In this document: one piece after another, positions 14,502 through 24,900 of the stretch
Position numbering within the stretch: the stretch's first letter is position 1
Layout: each line of letters opens with the position of its first letter
Source: Actinomucor elegans
Lineage: Eukaryota > Mucoromycota > Mucoromycetes > Mucorales > Mucoraceae
DNA length: 64,000 nucleotides
Assembly (NCBI GenBank): GCA_026027325.1
Contig: JAMSLZ010000012.1
Span: 124,001-188,000 of the forward strand
Direction: 5' to 3'
Translations under genes and position numbers: made by a program
Notes under the pieces: model-generated
What the model saw: only the letters and a program-made list of their open reading frames with translations
Told to the model about the DNA's origin: nothing
The model's database searches: none

Positions 14502-15515
14502 TTATCAGTAAAGATATTAACAATGCTAAAATATATAATAGACAATTTTTGATTAATTGATGATCGCTTTAACAATATTATCGTTCAACAGCATTACATT
14601 GCTCATCTCTAGCCATTGAACGAAAGGAAAACGTAATTAGGATTTTACAGATACTACAATGCTTTTTCATATTTGTTCTACTGACTATCAAACAAAATGC
14701 ATAGCAAATAATAATGAGACATGACGAGCATCTTTCAATATTTAGATGCATGCTAAAATAAATTCTTAGTAGAAGAACATCCATTTATTCATTCATCGTA
14801 GCTATTAAAGCTGATATAAACAAGGCTGTTTAAGAGCTAGCATATATAGAAGTGCTTAATCCTTATGATATGCTACACATTTTATAGTCTTCAGTAATCA
14901 GTGGGTATAACAATATTATTGTTGTACTTGCTGACTAGTTACGTTATTCATTGATACTCTAAAATTATTGCGAAATTACTTTGTTTACTCATTTGGTGAT
15001 ACTACTATATTTAAAATATTAAAAAGCATCTTTACCAAGTAATTCTAAATAAAGTGAGTACTTGCCAGACCTTCAGCTTGGACTTGGATGTTAATCACTC
15101 TAAAAAAAACTAGTCAACCAGTTGCTGAATAAAAAGGGGGTAATGGGCCTTAAATTCTTACTATATGGAAAGAGAGGTAGATCCTTAAGCTCACTTATGA
15201 TCAATGGTCTACTGACTCATTTAAAACACAAAAAGAGCAGATGATCCGATATGGACTTTATTTTATAATAAAGCCCAGGTTCCTGCAAAATACATATGCG
15301 CTTTAGATGCTGTTAATATCTAGATAATGATATAAATTCAATGAGAAACAATATACTTTTAAGATGCCACATTTAGATATAGATCAAATCATAAAAAAAT
15401 TGAGTAATTCTGATAAATTACTATCTTTTAAACTTTAATAAATCAATTCACTTGATTTGTTACTTTGTAAACGAAACCCTTGATCCCCTTTATTTAGTAC
15501 AGAAAAAATACGGCT

Positions 15516-15551
<36 letters not shown>

Positions 15552-15697
15552 TTCATCAATATTCAAAAGGTGAAAATAGGCGCTTATACGTACATGTAAA
15601 AATAAGGCTCTATTAATATAAGCCATGAAAAAGTAAATTATATAAAGAGAAGGCTTTTTTCAGCTTCTCAAAAGTATATCTCTAATCCATTTTCAAT
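14502..15697. other. intergenic region with a poly-A run
   Basis: No gene is supported. An A run of about 28 bases lies near 15521-15549. A TATA-like TATATAAA at 15639-15646 stands 51 bp before the next ATG and is listed separately. Confidence 0.5.
15639..15646 (+). promoter_or_regulatory. TATA box of the small secreted protein gene
   Basis: TATATAAA, followed by AGAGAAGG and a T-rich stretch, sits 51 bp upstream of the ATG at 15698. This is a plausible core promoter by position; no experimental support is implied. Confidence 0.4.
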
Positions 15698-16137
15698 ATG
15701 AAAAAATTCTTTCAATCCACCGCTGTGCTCGCATTTATCCTCTTGCTTATCATTACGCAAGCTAGTGCTGCCCCAGTCAATGAGGGCCAACAGCAAGAAG
15801 ATGCTGCAACTATGGACGATAGCTCTGATATCCCAGTGATTTCAAATGAGGTATTACCTCAAGATTGGTTAGCTGATATCTACGATCAATACTATGACGC
15901 CTCTGAAATTGTCTCTCTCGCGTAAGTATCATCTTTCAATCAGAAATGAATACGTAATAGTTAATGAATCACCTATATAGAAGCAGCAATGATGTAAATG
16001 TTGCAGCCAGAAGACCACACGTTATTCCCTCTCCAATTCTTCCAGTCCCTCTCTTCCCTCCTTTCCCTCCATTTCCACCACCACCTACCTTCCCTCCATT
16101 CCCTCCATTCCCTCCTACAAATCGTAGACCATGGTAA
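15698..16137 (+). CDS. small secreted proline-rich protein
   Basis: Two exons (15698-15921 and 15981-16137) joined by one GT-AG intron give 126 residues. Residues 1-24 form a strong signal peptide (KK, then a hydrophobic core, then QASAA before PVNEG). Residues 25-80 are acidic and Gln/Asp-rich. The last ~40 residues are a repetitive Pro/Phe tract built of FPPFPP-like units, ending NRRPW. There are no cysteines, no catalytic motif and no membrane anchor. It may be a cell-wall or extracellular protein, or an effector-like product; function is unknown. It is the last host-type gene before the repeat island. Confidence 0.75.
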
Positions 16138-16254
16138 TTGAATATCACTGATTAAAATCCTCTATTGTTGCATTTTGCATTATTAGCATTCAGGTATCCA
16201 CTCTCTATCAATAAAAACTACTATAAAAATCAGTATTATCCAATATACGAGTCC

Positions 16255-16255
16255 C

Positions 16256-16285
<30 letters not shown>
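16255..16285. repeat. (TAA)n microsatellite
   Basis: About ten uninterrupted TAA units just beyond the small secreted protein gene. Confidence 0.9.
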
Positions 16286-16288
<3 letters not shown>

Positions 16289-16309
16289 AGTTCAAGGTTG
16301 AGGCTTTAA

Positions 16310-16456
16310 ATTGTTATATTCCCCCTACTATTTTCTAGCATCGACGCAATAATAAGGAATCAACTGTTCATTTATGTTATACACAGCCTCTGTCTGATAA
16401 CCGAATCAGACTAACGAGGCCTGCATAAATACAAGCGATGTGTCATCCTTAGGTCA
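16310..16456 (+). repeat. degenerate LTR1 fragment
   Basis: About 140 bp resemble the first part of LTR1 (for example the ATCAACTGTTCATTTATG and AACGAGGCCTGCATAAATAC blocks) but with many substitutions, so this is an older copy than the others. It runs into a sequence (about 16452-16480) that reappears inverted at about 19786-19815. Confidence 0.6.
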
Positions 16457-16675
16457 TTCACAAGCAGCCATCGACTGGAAGAAAATAAAAAATAAAAAAT
16501 ACGGATTAGGCTGAATAGTGTAACTATTTGGTTTGATGCAACGTTACGCGAGTTGCCTTTTTACAATTATTCGATAATAAAAAATAAAAAATAAAATAAA
16601 ATAAAGAAATACGAATGTAGAATAGAATTTACGTGAGTTACTAACGAGTCTTTTTTTCGCTTTAGAAAATATCTT

Positions 16676-17586
16676 TGTTGTAAACGCTCATGATTATATT
16701 AATAAGAGAATACTGTACAGATAGAAAATCGTATAGATATCCTTATATATAGCTGCAGAAGTGTATTAAGCATTATTACCAAGAACCAGAATGTAAATGA
16801 CTGTATTTGATTATATTAAAATATCTTTATTTATATATCACTCTGAGCAAGTAGACGCTAATTGATAAATACTATCTCTCACACCAAATATTACATCCAA
16901 TACTATTATCTTTGAATATAATGATCCCGACACTCCTTGCCGCTAATCTTGGTCCGCTCATTTGGTTATTATCCCTGGTCGTCATTATACGCAGTCCAAC
17001 CTTGTTCCTGGCAAATCGTAATATGAATTTAGAATTAAGCGCCGATCGTGAAAAAGTATATAAGATGTAATGTTTGTAAGGTATGATATGTATAACTAGA
17101 GCAAGTCTTTGATAAACCAAGTAGGCTTCTAGTTTATTGATAATGAGATAGTTTTCTAGTTATGAGTTTTACTCTGTATTTATATGTTTTCTAGCTTAGA
17201 TCATTTGCAATAGCGAATGTATCTTAGTGGTTAGATTATGTAGGGTATAATTGATTCATGGTTTTGTTCTCTATATTCAAGCCAAGATAACCATGGCTAA
17301 GTATTTCTTGTTCTTGATCTTGGTTAGTGTCAATCACTAATTGCCTAGTACCTTAATGCGGAAGGTTTATATATTATACTAGCCTAGGGCTGAAGATCAA
17401 TGGTCGCCTTTTATAGCTGAGTTAGTTAATCGGGGTGTCAATATCATATAAGGTCTATAATCACTACATAAGAGATGCGTTTTATTACCTTTTGACCAGG
17501 GAATCAATTCTTGATCTATTATAAAACTATCCACAGTTTTAAAAGTATTTCTATCTTCGAAATCTCCATCTACCACCTTTACAACA
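16676..17586 (-). repeat. solo LTR5 (Gypsy-2 family), interrupted
   Basis: This copy runs TGTTGTAAACGCTC to CCTTTACAACA, the reverse of the Gypsy-2 LTRs, and is flanked by a 5-bp TSD (ATCTT at 16671-16675 and 17587-17591). It is split by an unrelated solo LTR at 17066-17468. No internal gypsy sequence remains, so it is a solo LTR left by LTR-LTR recombination. Confidence 0.88.
17066..17468. repeat. solo LTR6 inside LTR5
   Basis: A 403-bp TG...CA segment (TGTAATGTTTG to ATCACTACA) flanked by a perfect 5-bp TSD TAAGA (17061-17065 and 17469-17473). It appears only once in the window. The TSD and TG/CA ends support an LTR; orientation is unknown. Confidence 0.75.
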
Positions 17587-17606
17587 ATCTTAATCAATTT
17601 TGAACA

Positions 17607-17753
17607 ATGACTGAAAAATACAATCGAGAAATCCAAGAACTCGAAGAGCTTAAAACCATTCATCTGGGACAATATCAACGTCTTATCAACGAAATCAGCA
17701 TTAACATGGAGCAACAAGACAAAGCTTTATTGCGGATCCTTAGACATCAGTAG
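17607..17753 (+). pseudogene. 48-codon coiled-coil-like ORF, fragment
   Basis: An ATG frame begins MTEKYNREIQELEELK and is rich in Glu, Gln and Leu. It stops at TAG at 17751-17753. The frame after the stop continues with similar composition into the LTR2 insertion point at 17777 and resumes after it until a TGA. It may be the start of a decayed gag or ORF1. No homologue is recognised. Confidence 0.3.
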
Positions 17754-17777
17754 GGATTAGCCGCTGAAGAACTACAG

Positions 17778-18145
17778 TGTTATATCGAATATAATAAAGA
17801 CTGTAAAAATAACCAGACTGATAAAACGAATTGATTTATTAAAGCATTAAAATGATGAGCTATTTATACAAAATTGAAGTTCGGATTTAACTTGATATTA
17901 TAGACGATTGAGTTTTAGTCAAAGACTGCGCTCATGGAGTTAACAAGGATTTATATAGTAATCCATTCTAGTACGACTTTATATTTGGTGATAGATAGTT
18001 TATGAAGGTTAGTTGCACTAAGCACTGATTTCCATATATATCTCTTAACCGACGTTACAAAGCTGTCAAAGCACAAGCTGAGTATAAGCATTGTCAAACA
18101 TTGACCTGATTGGTGACAGACACTGAACAAGTCATGTTTACAACA
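17778..18145 (-). repeat. solo LTR2
   Basis: A 368-bp element from TGTTATATCGAATATAAT to CATGTTTACAACA, flanked by 5-bp TSD TACAG (17773-17777 and 18146-18150). Other LTR2 copies lie at 46202, 55117 and 62588 in the window. No matching internal retroelement is present, so the coding partner of this family is outside the window. Confidence 0.88.
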
Positions 18146-18303
18146 TACAGTACAGCTTCATCGCAAGTGAGTTCGAAAGAGAAGCTGGATTTCCTATCAC
18201 TCATTCACTAGCTTTTTTTTTCGAATGGTATCTATGGTTTACGCGAACTAATAAGCACATATCGTGAACGATAACTTACTGCTCGAGAAAGGATGGAATA
18301 TTT

Positions 18304-18453
18304 TTAGTTTACTTTTTGGCCTGCTGCTTGATCTGCTACTTCTTTTTCCTCAACTGTTTGAGTAGGAGGCGCATCTCCATTTTCTTCATTGACCGGTGAC
18401 GGGGTTGAGATATTGTTAAGGAAAACCCATTGCTCATTGGTATTGTTGTTCAT
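18304..18453 (-). pseudogene. 49-residue ORF, unassigned
   Basis: A minus-strand ATG frame reads MNNNTNEQWVFLNNISTPSP and continues as an acidic, low-complexity segment to a TAA. It looks like the N-terminus of a retroelement ORF1 or gag, but there is no diagnostic motif. It may be chance. Confidence 0.25.
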
Positions 18454-18671
18454 AGTAGAAGGAAATTATTTGATAACGTGTATACAAAAGGCAAGTTTTA
18501 GAAAGAAATAATATGGATTGAAATAGAAAATAGGAGGACTGTAACTGAAAGCCTATGGATTTAAATGTTCAGTTTAGTATCCTAATTCGTAATTAAATTA
18601 TGACTTATCGATGGATCCATCGAATGGAGAAAATAAAATAAATTTTGCAGGTAAAATCCATTTTTGATATT

Positions 18672-19680
18672 TGTTATATCCGGTGCTAAAGACGAAGGAT
18701 ATAATTTAAAATACAATAATAAAAGAGTAGACAGTAAATGGAATCAGCTATCCTGATAGTAAAAGTTATTCTAATGTTTATTCACAATTCAAAATCAAGT
18801 CTTCTTTATATACATTTCATCAGAGCTTAATAGTGTAGCATTCAATCTATCAGCACGCATGGCCGTACAACGGAGTCCAATCCCAGCAGCCACTAATAAA
18901 CCTTTCAACCACGCATTGTTGTTGTTGTATTCCACCTACTATTTTGCATCGACATAATAGTAAGGAATCAACTGTTCATTTATGTCATACACGGACTCTA
19001 TCTGATAACCCAATCAGATTAACGAGGCCTGCATAAATACAAGCGATGTGTCATCCTTAGAACTATTAGCCAATAATCCTTACAAGAAACACGCGGCATC
19101 ATACTATCGAGTAGTATCGAGTGTATCTCAAGATAAGACCTGAATATCGAATAACGCGTGGGTTATACAATTACAACAATGCGTGGTTGAAAGGTTTATT
19201 AGTGGCTGCTGGGATTGGACTCCGTTGTACGGCCATGCGTGCTGATAGATATTGAATGCTACACTATTAAGCTCTTATGAAATGTATATAAAGAAGACTT
19301 GATTTTGAATTGTGAATAAACATTAGAATAACTTTTACTATCAGGATAGCTGATTCCATTTACTGTCTATTCTTTTATTATTGTATTTTAAATTATATCC
19401 TTCGTCTTTAGCACCGGATATAACAGTTGTAATTGTATAACCCACGCGTTATTCGATATTCAGGTCTTATCTTGAGATACACTCGATACTACTCGATAGT
19501 ATGATGCCGCGTGTTTCTTGTAATGATTATTGGCTAATAGTTCTAAGGATGACATATCGCTTGTATTTATGCAGGCCTCGTTAATCTGATTGGGTTATCA
19601 GATAGAGTCCGTGTATGGCATAAATGAACAGTTGATTCCTTACTATTATGTCGATGCAAAATAGTAGGTGGAATACAACA
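18672..19680 (-). repeat. solo LTR1 interrupted by a second, inverted solo LTR1
   Basis: The outer LTR1 runs from TGTTATATCCGG to GGTGGAATACAACA with TSD ATATT (18667-18671 and 19681-19685). Its two halves are separated by a complete LTR1 in the opposite orientation (18923-19425). Both are relatives of the Gypsy-1 LTRs. Confidence 0.9.
18923..19425 (+). repeat. inner solo LTR1
   Basis: A complete 503-bp LTR1 (TGTTGTATTCC to CGGATATAACA) with its own TSD GTTGT (18918-18922 and 19426-19430), inserted in the outer LTR1. Together the two form a long imperfect inverted repeat. Confidence 0.92.
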
Positions 19681-19785
19681 ATATTTATTATTTTTTTTAT
19701 TGTTTATTTAATTCAAAATGGATTTTTGTAAAACGTTTCATAAACTTCTAAACTTGCTATTATTCCCAATTTGTAATTAAATAAT

Positions 19786-19905
19786 TTCCAGTCGATAGCC
19801 GCTTGTGAATGACTTTAAAAAAATTACCATTCTAGGTCGAGAAAATTCTCTTAAGAATTGTTTGAGACCGCCAGAACAAAATAGGAAATGTTATTATTGT
19901 AGTGG
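19786..19905. repeat. terminal-type repeat of a DIRS-like element
   Basis: The segment TCGAGAAAATTCTCTTAAGA, followed by GAGACCGCCAGAACAAAATA and GGAAATGTTA, is the reverse complement of the block right after the tyrosine-recombinase ORF at 45528-45625. It also shares its left part, inverted, with 16452-16480. It probably marks an old DIRS-like insertion. Confidence 0.5.
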
Positions 19906-19954
19906 ACATAACTACTTTACATAGAATAGCAATAGAAGTGTGCCTGAATAGTTA

Positions 19955-20110
19955 ACTTGTGTAATCATGACTAGTTATATTTACTATATGTAACCACCAC
20001 CCAGCCTATTAATAATAGAAGGCGGGCAGTGGTAGAATAAATCTCTCTTGTTTTCTGTCTCGTTAATTAAACACGTACCTAACTAATTACGAACATCTCA
20101 GGAAACATCT
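19955..20110. repeat. degenerate repeat shared with the right end of the window
   Basis: A block containing TCTCGTTAATTAAACACGTA and CCTAACTAATTACGAACATC recurs in direct orientation at about 63180-63262 and, more diverged, inverted at about 63640-63790. An AATAAA signal precedes it, as in LTR R regions. The family is unknown. Confidence 0.45.
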
Positions 20111-20671
20111 CAGCTTTGACATCATTAACGTCATAAATTATCATAACTACGGAAAAAATGAAGCAATAATATGTAAAATTTCAACTACATCGCTATTATC
20201 GGAAACTGATATTTTCGCATAACTTAAAAATTTAATTATCAGCTATGACGTTGGAGTGACGTAAATAAACAAACTTAAAAGCTTACGGGGATATTATAAT
20301 CAATTTTGTGAATAGTTTTATAAAGTTATTTGAAAAGGTTAGCGTCATTTTCCATGAAGATATCCCCTAATAAAGTTTTGTGCATCAGTTATTTCCACCA
20401 CTGTACCAGGACAACTCACCCACTATTACCTCAGAATTGGATGCTATCCGTGTGGCAATTATCCGGAATAAACTAGAAAAAGCTAATTTAAACAAAGAGG
20501 ATTGATTATTATATTGAATAAATACTTAAAAAAATAAGACTGCTACAAATAATTTCAGAAATGTATAAAACATTATATGATTGTCAGTATTGCATTCTTT
20601 AATTATATTCTAAATCAAAATATGTTTATCAAAATCTAATATTACCTTCAAAATGTTTTTGGGATAATATA
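20111..20671. other. AT-rich spacer without recognisable features
   Basis: Repeated short motifs such as GACGTTGGAGTGACGTAA occur, but no ORF, LTR or TIR could be supported. It ends at the TA dinucleotide where Tc1-B begins. Confidence 0.4.
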
Positions 20672-20843
20672 CTGTATGCGAAAAAAGGGTTTCAATGTTT
20701 TCCAATTTTGAATATTTCATCATATAAGCAGCTTATAACTCTATAAAACAAACATGTTACTTAGAGAAAGTTGTAGAAGAAATGAAGGGCTTTCAGATGA
20801 TATATGCTTTGTTCTTAACAAACAAAAGTTTATTAGTACTTAT

Positions 20844-21152
20844 TGTTATAGAATAGGGACTATTGTATGAATAATAACTTATTCATTATCAATCTCATCT
20901 TTACGGAAGCACTTACGAGTTGATATGTTTAAGATTCATGTCTCAGATGGATATATATCTAGAACATAGACCTATAACATAACATCTTCTTAAATCCTCT
21001 TCACCACACTTAGATAGACGATTAGTATAAATAGGTTTAGTTTAGACATAGTTATAGGATCTTCATCTTTATATTCATCTTTGTTAATAAAGCACAGTCT
21101 CAAAAAGTACTCTTTTTAGTCTTCTTTATTATTTCACTGTGCAAACACAACA
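20844..21152. repeat. solo LTR3 inside Tc1-B
   Basis: A 309-bp segment with TGTTATAGAATAGG and GCAAACACAACA ends and 5-bp TSD CTTAT (20839-20843 and 21153-21157). Comparison with the second Tc1-B copy near 52380 shows the exact empty site. Confidence 0.88.
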
Positions 21153-21157
21153 CTTAT

Positions 21158-21276
21158 ATAAGTATAAAGTTAAAAAGTAAAAAATTAAGCTTGCTAAAAA
21201 GTACGGAAAAAAAATTAATAATTTGTTTGTTGACCTTTACTTTTTATAACAGTTTCAATTCTACCAGGCATGCTAT
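21158..21276 (-). pseudogene. 3' end of Tc1-B transposase, copy 1
   Basis: Minus-strand sequence at 21205-21276 encodes the C-terminal tail of the Tc1-B transposase (compare the tail at 52260-52329). It was cut from the rest by Gypsy-1a at a duplicated GCTAT. Confidence 0.85.
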
Positions 21277-21780
21277 TGTTATATCCGGTGCTAAAGACGA
21301 AGGATATAATTTAAAATACAATAATAAAAGAATAGACAGTCAATGGAATCAGCTATCCTGATAGTAAAAGTTATTCTAATGTTTTATTCACAATTCAAAA
21401 TCAAGTCTTCTTTATATACATTTCATCAGAGCTTGATAGTGTAGCATTCAATATCTATCAGCACGCATGGCCGTACAACGGAGTCCAATCCCAGCAGCCA
21501 CTAATAAGCCTTTCAACCACGCATTGTTGTAATTGTATAACCCACGCGTTATTCGATATTCAGGTCTTATCTTGAGATACACTCGATACTACTCGATAGT
21601 ATGATGCCGCGTGTTTCTTGTAAGGATTATTGGCTAATAGTTCTAAGGATGACACATCGCTTGTATTTATGCAGGCCTCGTTAATCTGATTGGGTTATCA
21701 GATAGAGTCCGTGTATGACATAAATGAACAGTTGATTCCTTACTATTATGTCGATGCAAAATAGTAGGTGGAATACAACA
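21277..21780 (-). repeat. 3' LTR of Gypsy-1a (LTR1)
   Basis: A 504-bp LTR with TGTT/AACA ends, which looks the same as the copy at 29430-29933. Confidence 0.93.
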
Positions 21781-21993
21781 TTGCCCCCTTCCAGATGAGG
21801 TCATCACCTTAGAAGTATCTTTGTATTAAAGATGTAATAATCATAAGAACGAAAGGATAGGATGTAAGCATTGTGTTAGATGTAAGATCGTGTGTAATGT
21901 AAACTGTCATAAAAAACCTTGTAAAAAACCATTATAGGAAAAAAGTAACATAAGGGAAAAGACAATTACACTTGCAGAGTGCAATTAAGCAAC

Positions 21994-24900
21994 TCAAGAT
22001 CTTGTATTATATGCTTTAGGTACAAACGATCTGCTGTGTTTATTACGAGCAGGTATTCTTCGCTTGTTGATAGTATTAGGCAGGGATCTACCTGTTGTGC
22101 TTGCAATGGTTGCTTGACGACGTGTCCAATAGTCTTGAATAGGTTTCTTCGAATCGAAGGTATCAACCGTCTGCCAAGTATTGTATTTTTCTTGGTCATC
22201 GTATCCAACCCAATGCACGTAATACTCGTATTCACCGTCTGGCAAGAGTCGATGGTTTACAATTGCTTGTACCTCATAATGTTTCTCGTTAAGTTCGCTT
22301 TCAGATCGTTGATCTCCTGATTGAATCAGTCTTATCTGATGCGTAGGTACATCACGAGATAATAAAGAGCCAGTGAGATCTTCTAAAATGTAACTACCAT
22401 GCTTGGTGTAGCCTTTAATGATAAAAGGACCTAACCATCTGGGCTGCAGTTTAGATGATTTGAGTACGTTCACGATCATAACTTTAGAATTAAGAGGGTA
22501 CTTTGTTTCAATGATCTTGTTATTCTTTTGGAATTTTAAATGATCGTTTAATTGTGTCTCTTTAATGCGTTTAGCAATAGAAGGAATAATGACATCTTTG
22601 ACATATTTCAGCTTCTTATCAATGAGTTTACTATCAGATTTCTCGATATTGATGGTAGGTTTTACATCCGTGTAGTCGATAAAGTCATTAGGCTGTCTAT
22701 TGAACATAACCGCAAAAGGACGAGATTTATGCAATCGCGAATACTGACAATTGACAGAGTATTGGATCACGTCTAAATACAAATCCCAAGATTCAGGTTC
22801 AACAGCATTAGCAGTTAACGCTTTGATAATACTACGTTTACAGATGCCAACATAGCTTTCTACTACACTGTTTCCAGTAGGAGTATAGGGCAAGCTAAGC
22901 CGTCTATCCATGCCACTCATTTGTATAAATTGTTTAACCACTTCATTCACAAATTCCATACCATTGTCATGCGTGATGATCCGAGGGAATCCGAACTGAC
23001 AACATATGTGAAGTAATTCTTTTGCTACACTGTAACTACTCTTGTCAGGGAGTGCACGTAGAATTGTAAATCGACTAAAGTAATCTACTACAACTAACAT
23101 AAAGTTATTACCACGAGATGATGTAGTATTGAAATCACCGAGATCTATACAGATATGATCGAAGACACCGTCAGGCAACACGCTTCTAGGAGGGTGATAA
23201 CCAACTCGATAGATACCATGTGCTTGGCAAGCTTCACAATCATTGATAACTCTTTGAATGTCTTGTCGCAAATTAGTCCAATGTAATTTGTAATCATTGT
23301 GAATAGTTTTCTCAATTGCATTTACGCCAAAATGGCCAAGCAAGTGTGCTTTCATAATAATAGAAACGCGATCCTTTTCAGGTGGTGTCATATAATCAGC
23401 ATATTGCATTGCGCGAGAAATAAGAGGTGTCTTATTGTAACTATCGAACGATGTAGTATTGGATGAGTCAATGTGGTTGGATGATGTATTGGTATTATCA
23501 TCGTAGTTTGTAGAAACTGTTGGGAAAGATGAAAAGGCGTAATTTCCTCTTGTTTTATTTTCAGTCCCGTTTCTAGCAGATAGTATTCTTTTGCGTGACT
23601 TGTTTTTATCTGTAGGATACCGTATTTGCAGTTTACGTTCAGAACGCGTGGTATTATATCTTTTCTTATGGTTCTCAAATATGTTTTGATGGTTAACAAT
23701 ATTTCCACCCTCCTCCAGACTGTTGGGTTCGTCATCAGAAAACAGTCGACTAAGAGTATCGGGAATGATGTTCTTAATTCCAGGAATATGAACAACATCG
23801 AACGTAAAAGAAAAAATAGTGTCCCACCAAGTCAGCATCAAGGTGTTGGGGGTGCTTTGATCATGTAAAAAGATAAGGCTTTTATGATCAGTATGCAAAG
23901 TGAATTTAATACCAAATAACCATTTATGATACTTAGTCAACATGTAGACAATAGCAAGTAATTCTCGTTTTGTTGTACTGTAATTCATTTCGGAGGTAGA
24001 TAGCTTGCGAGAAGCCATAGTCACATAATGAACCGTATCATTTTTGATATAGTAAATGACTCCACCAATACCAGTTTTAGACGCGTCAGTTGCGACATGG
24101 AAACGGTAACGAAAGTCAGGAGGAGATAACACGAGAGCAGACGACAAGGCTGCTTGCAAGTTGCGAAAAGCTTGCGTGTGTTTGTCAGACCATATAGCTG
24201 CAAGTGATTTACTACTGCGTAACTCATCAAGTGGAGCTGCTAAACGACTGTATCCAGGAATCGCAGAACGAAAGTAATTGAAGTAACCCAAGTATCGCAT
24301 AATGTCTTTACCCGTCTGAGGAAGAGGCCAGGTGTGTACATTTGATACTTTTCTTGGATCAGGCATCAATTTACCATCTACAATTGACCAACCCAAAATG
24401 TGAATACTTTTCTGAGCAAGTACAATCTTTTCTGGAGAAAGTTGAAGATTTGCGTTTGTGAGGCGACGGATAACTTCGGCTACACAATCAGTATGATGTG
24501 CTAGAGAATCATTGGTACTGATGCAAATGTCATCGATATAGATCGTTACGTAAGGAAGGTCACTGAACAAGTTAGTTAAGGTCCTTTGTACCAAATTAGC
24601 AATAAAGGACACACCGAAACATACTTTGCGAAAAGTATATTGCAAGTTAGTAAAAGGACACATAAAGTTTAACTTGCTTTTGTGAGCAGGGTCAACGAGG
24701 AAGCTAGTGAAGCAAGAATGGATATCGATACTAGTAATGATTTTGGCATTACTTAAGCGTTCATGGATGTCCGAAATGAGAGGTATATTGTACTTATCCG
24801 TACTAATAAGAATCGAGTTTAACTCACGAACGTCAGCTACTACTCTAGGCTTCTTAAACGAATAGATACCATCAGCATTTTTCTTACTAACACATAGAAG

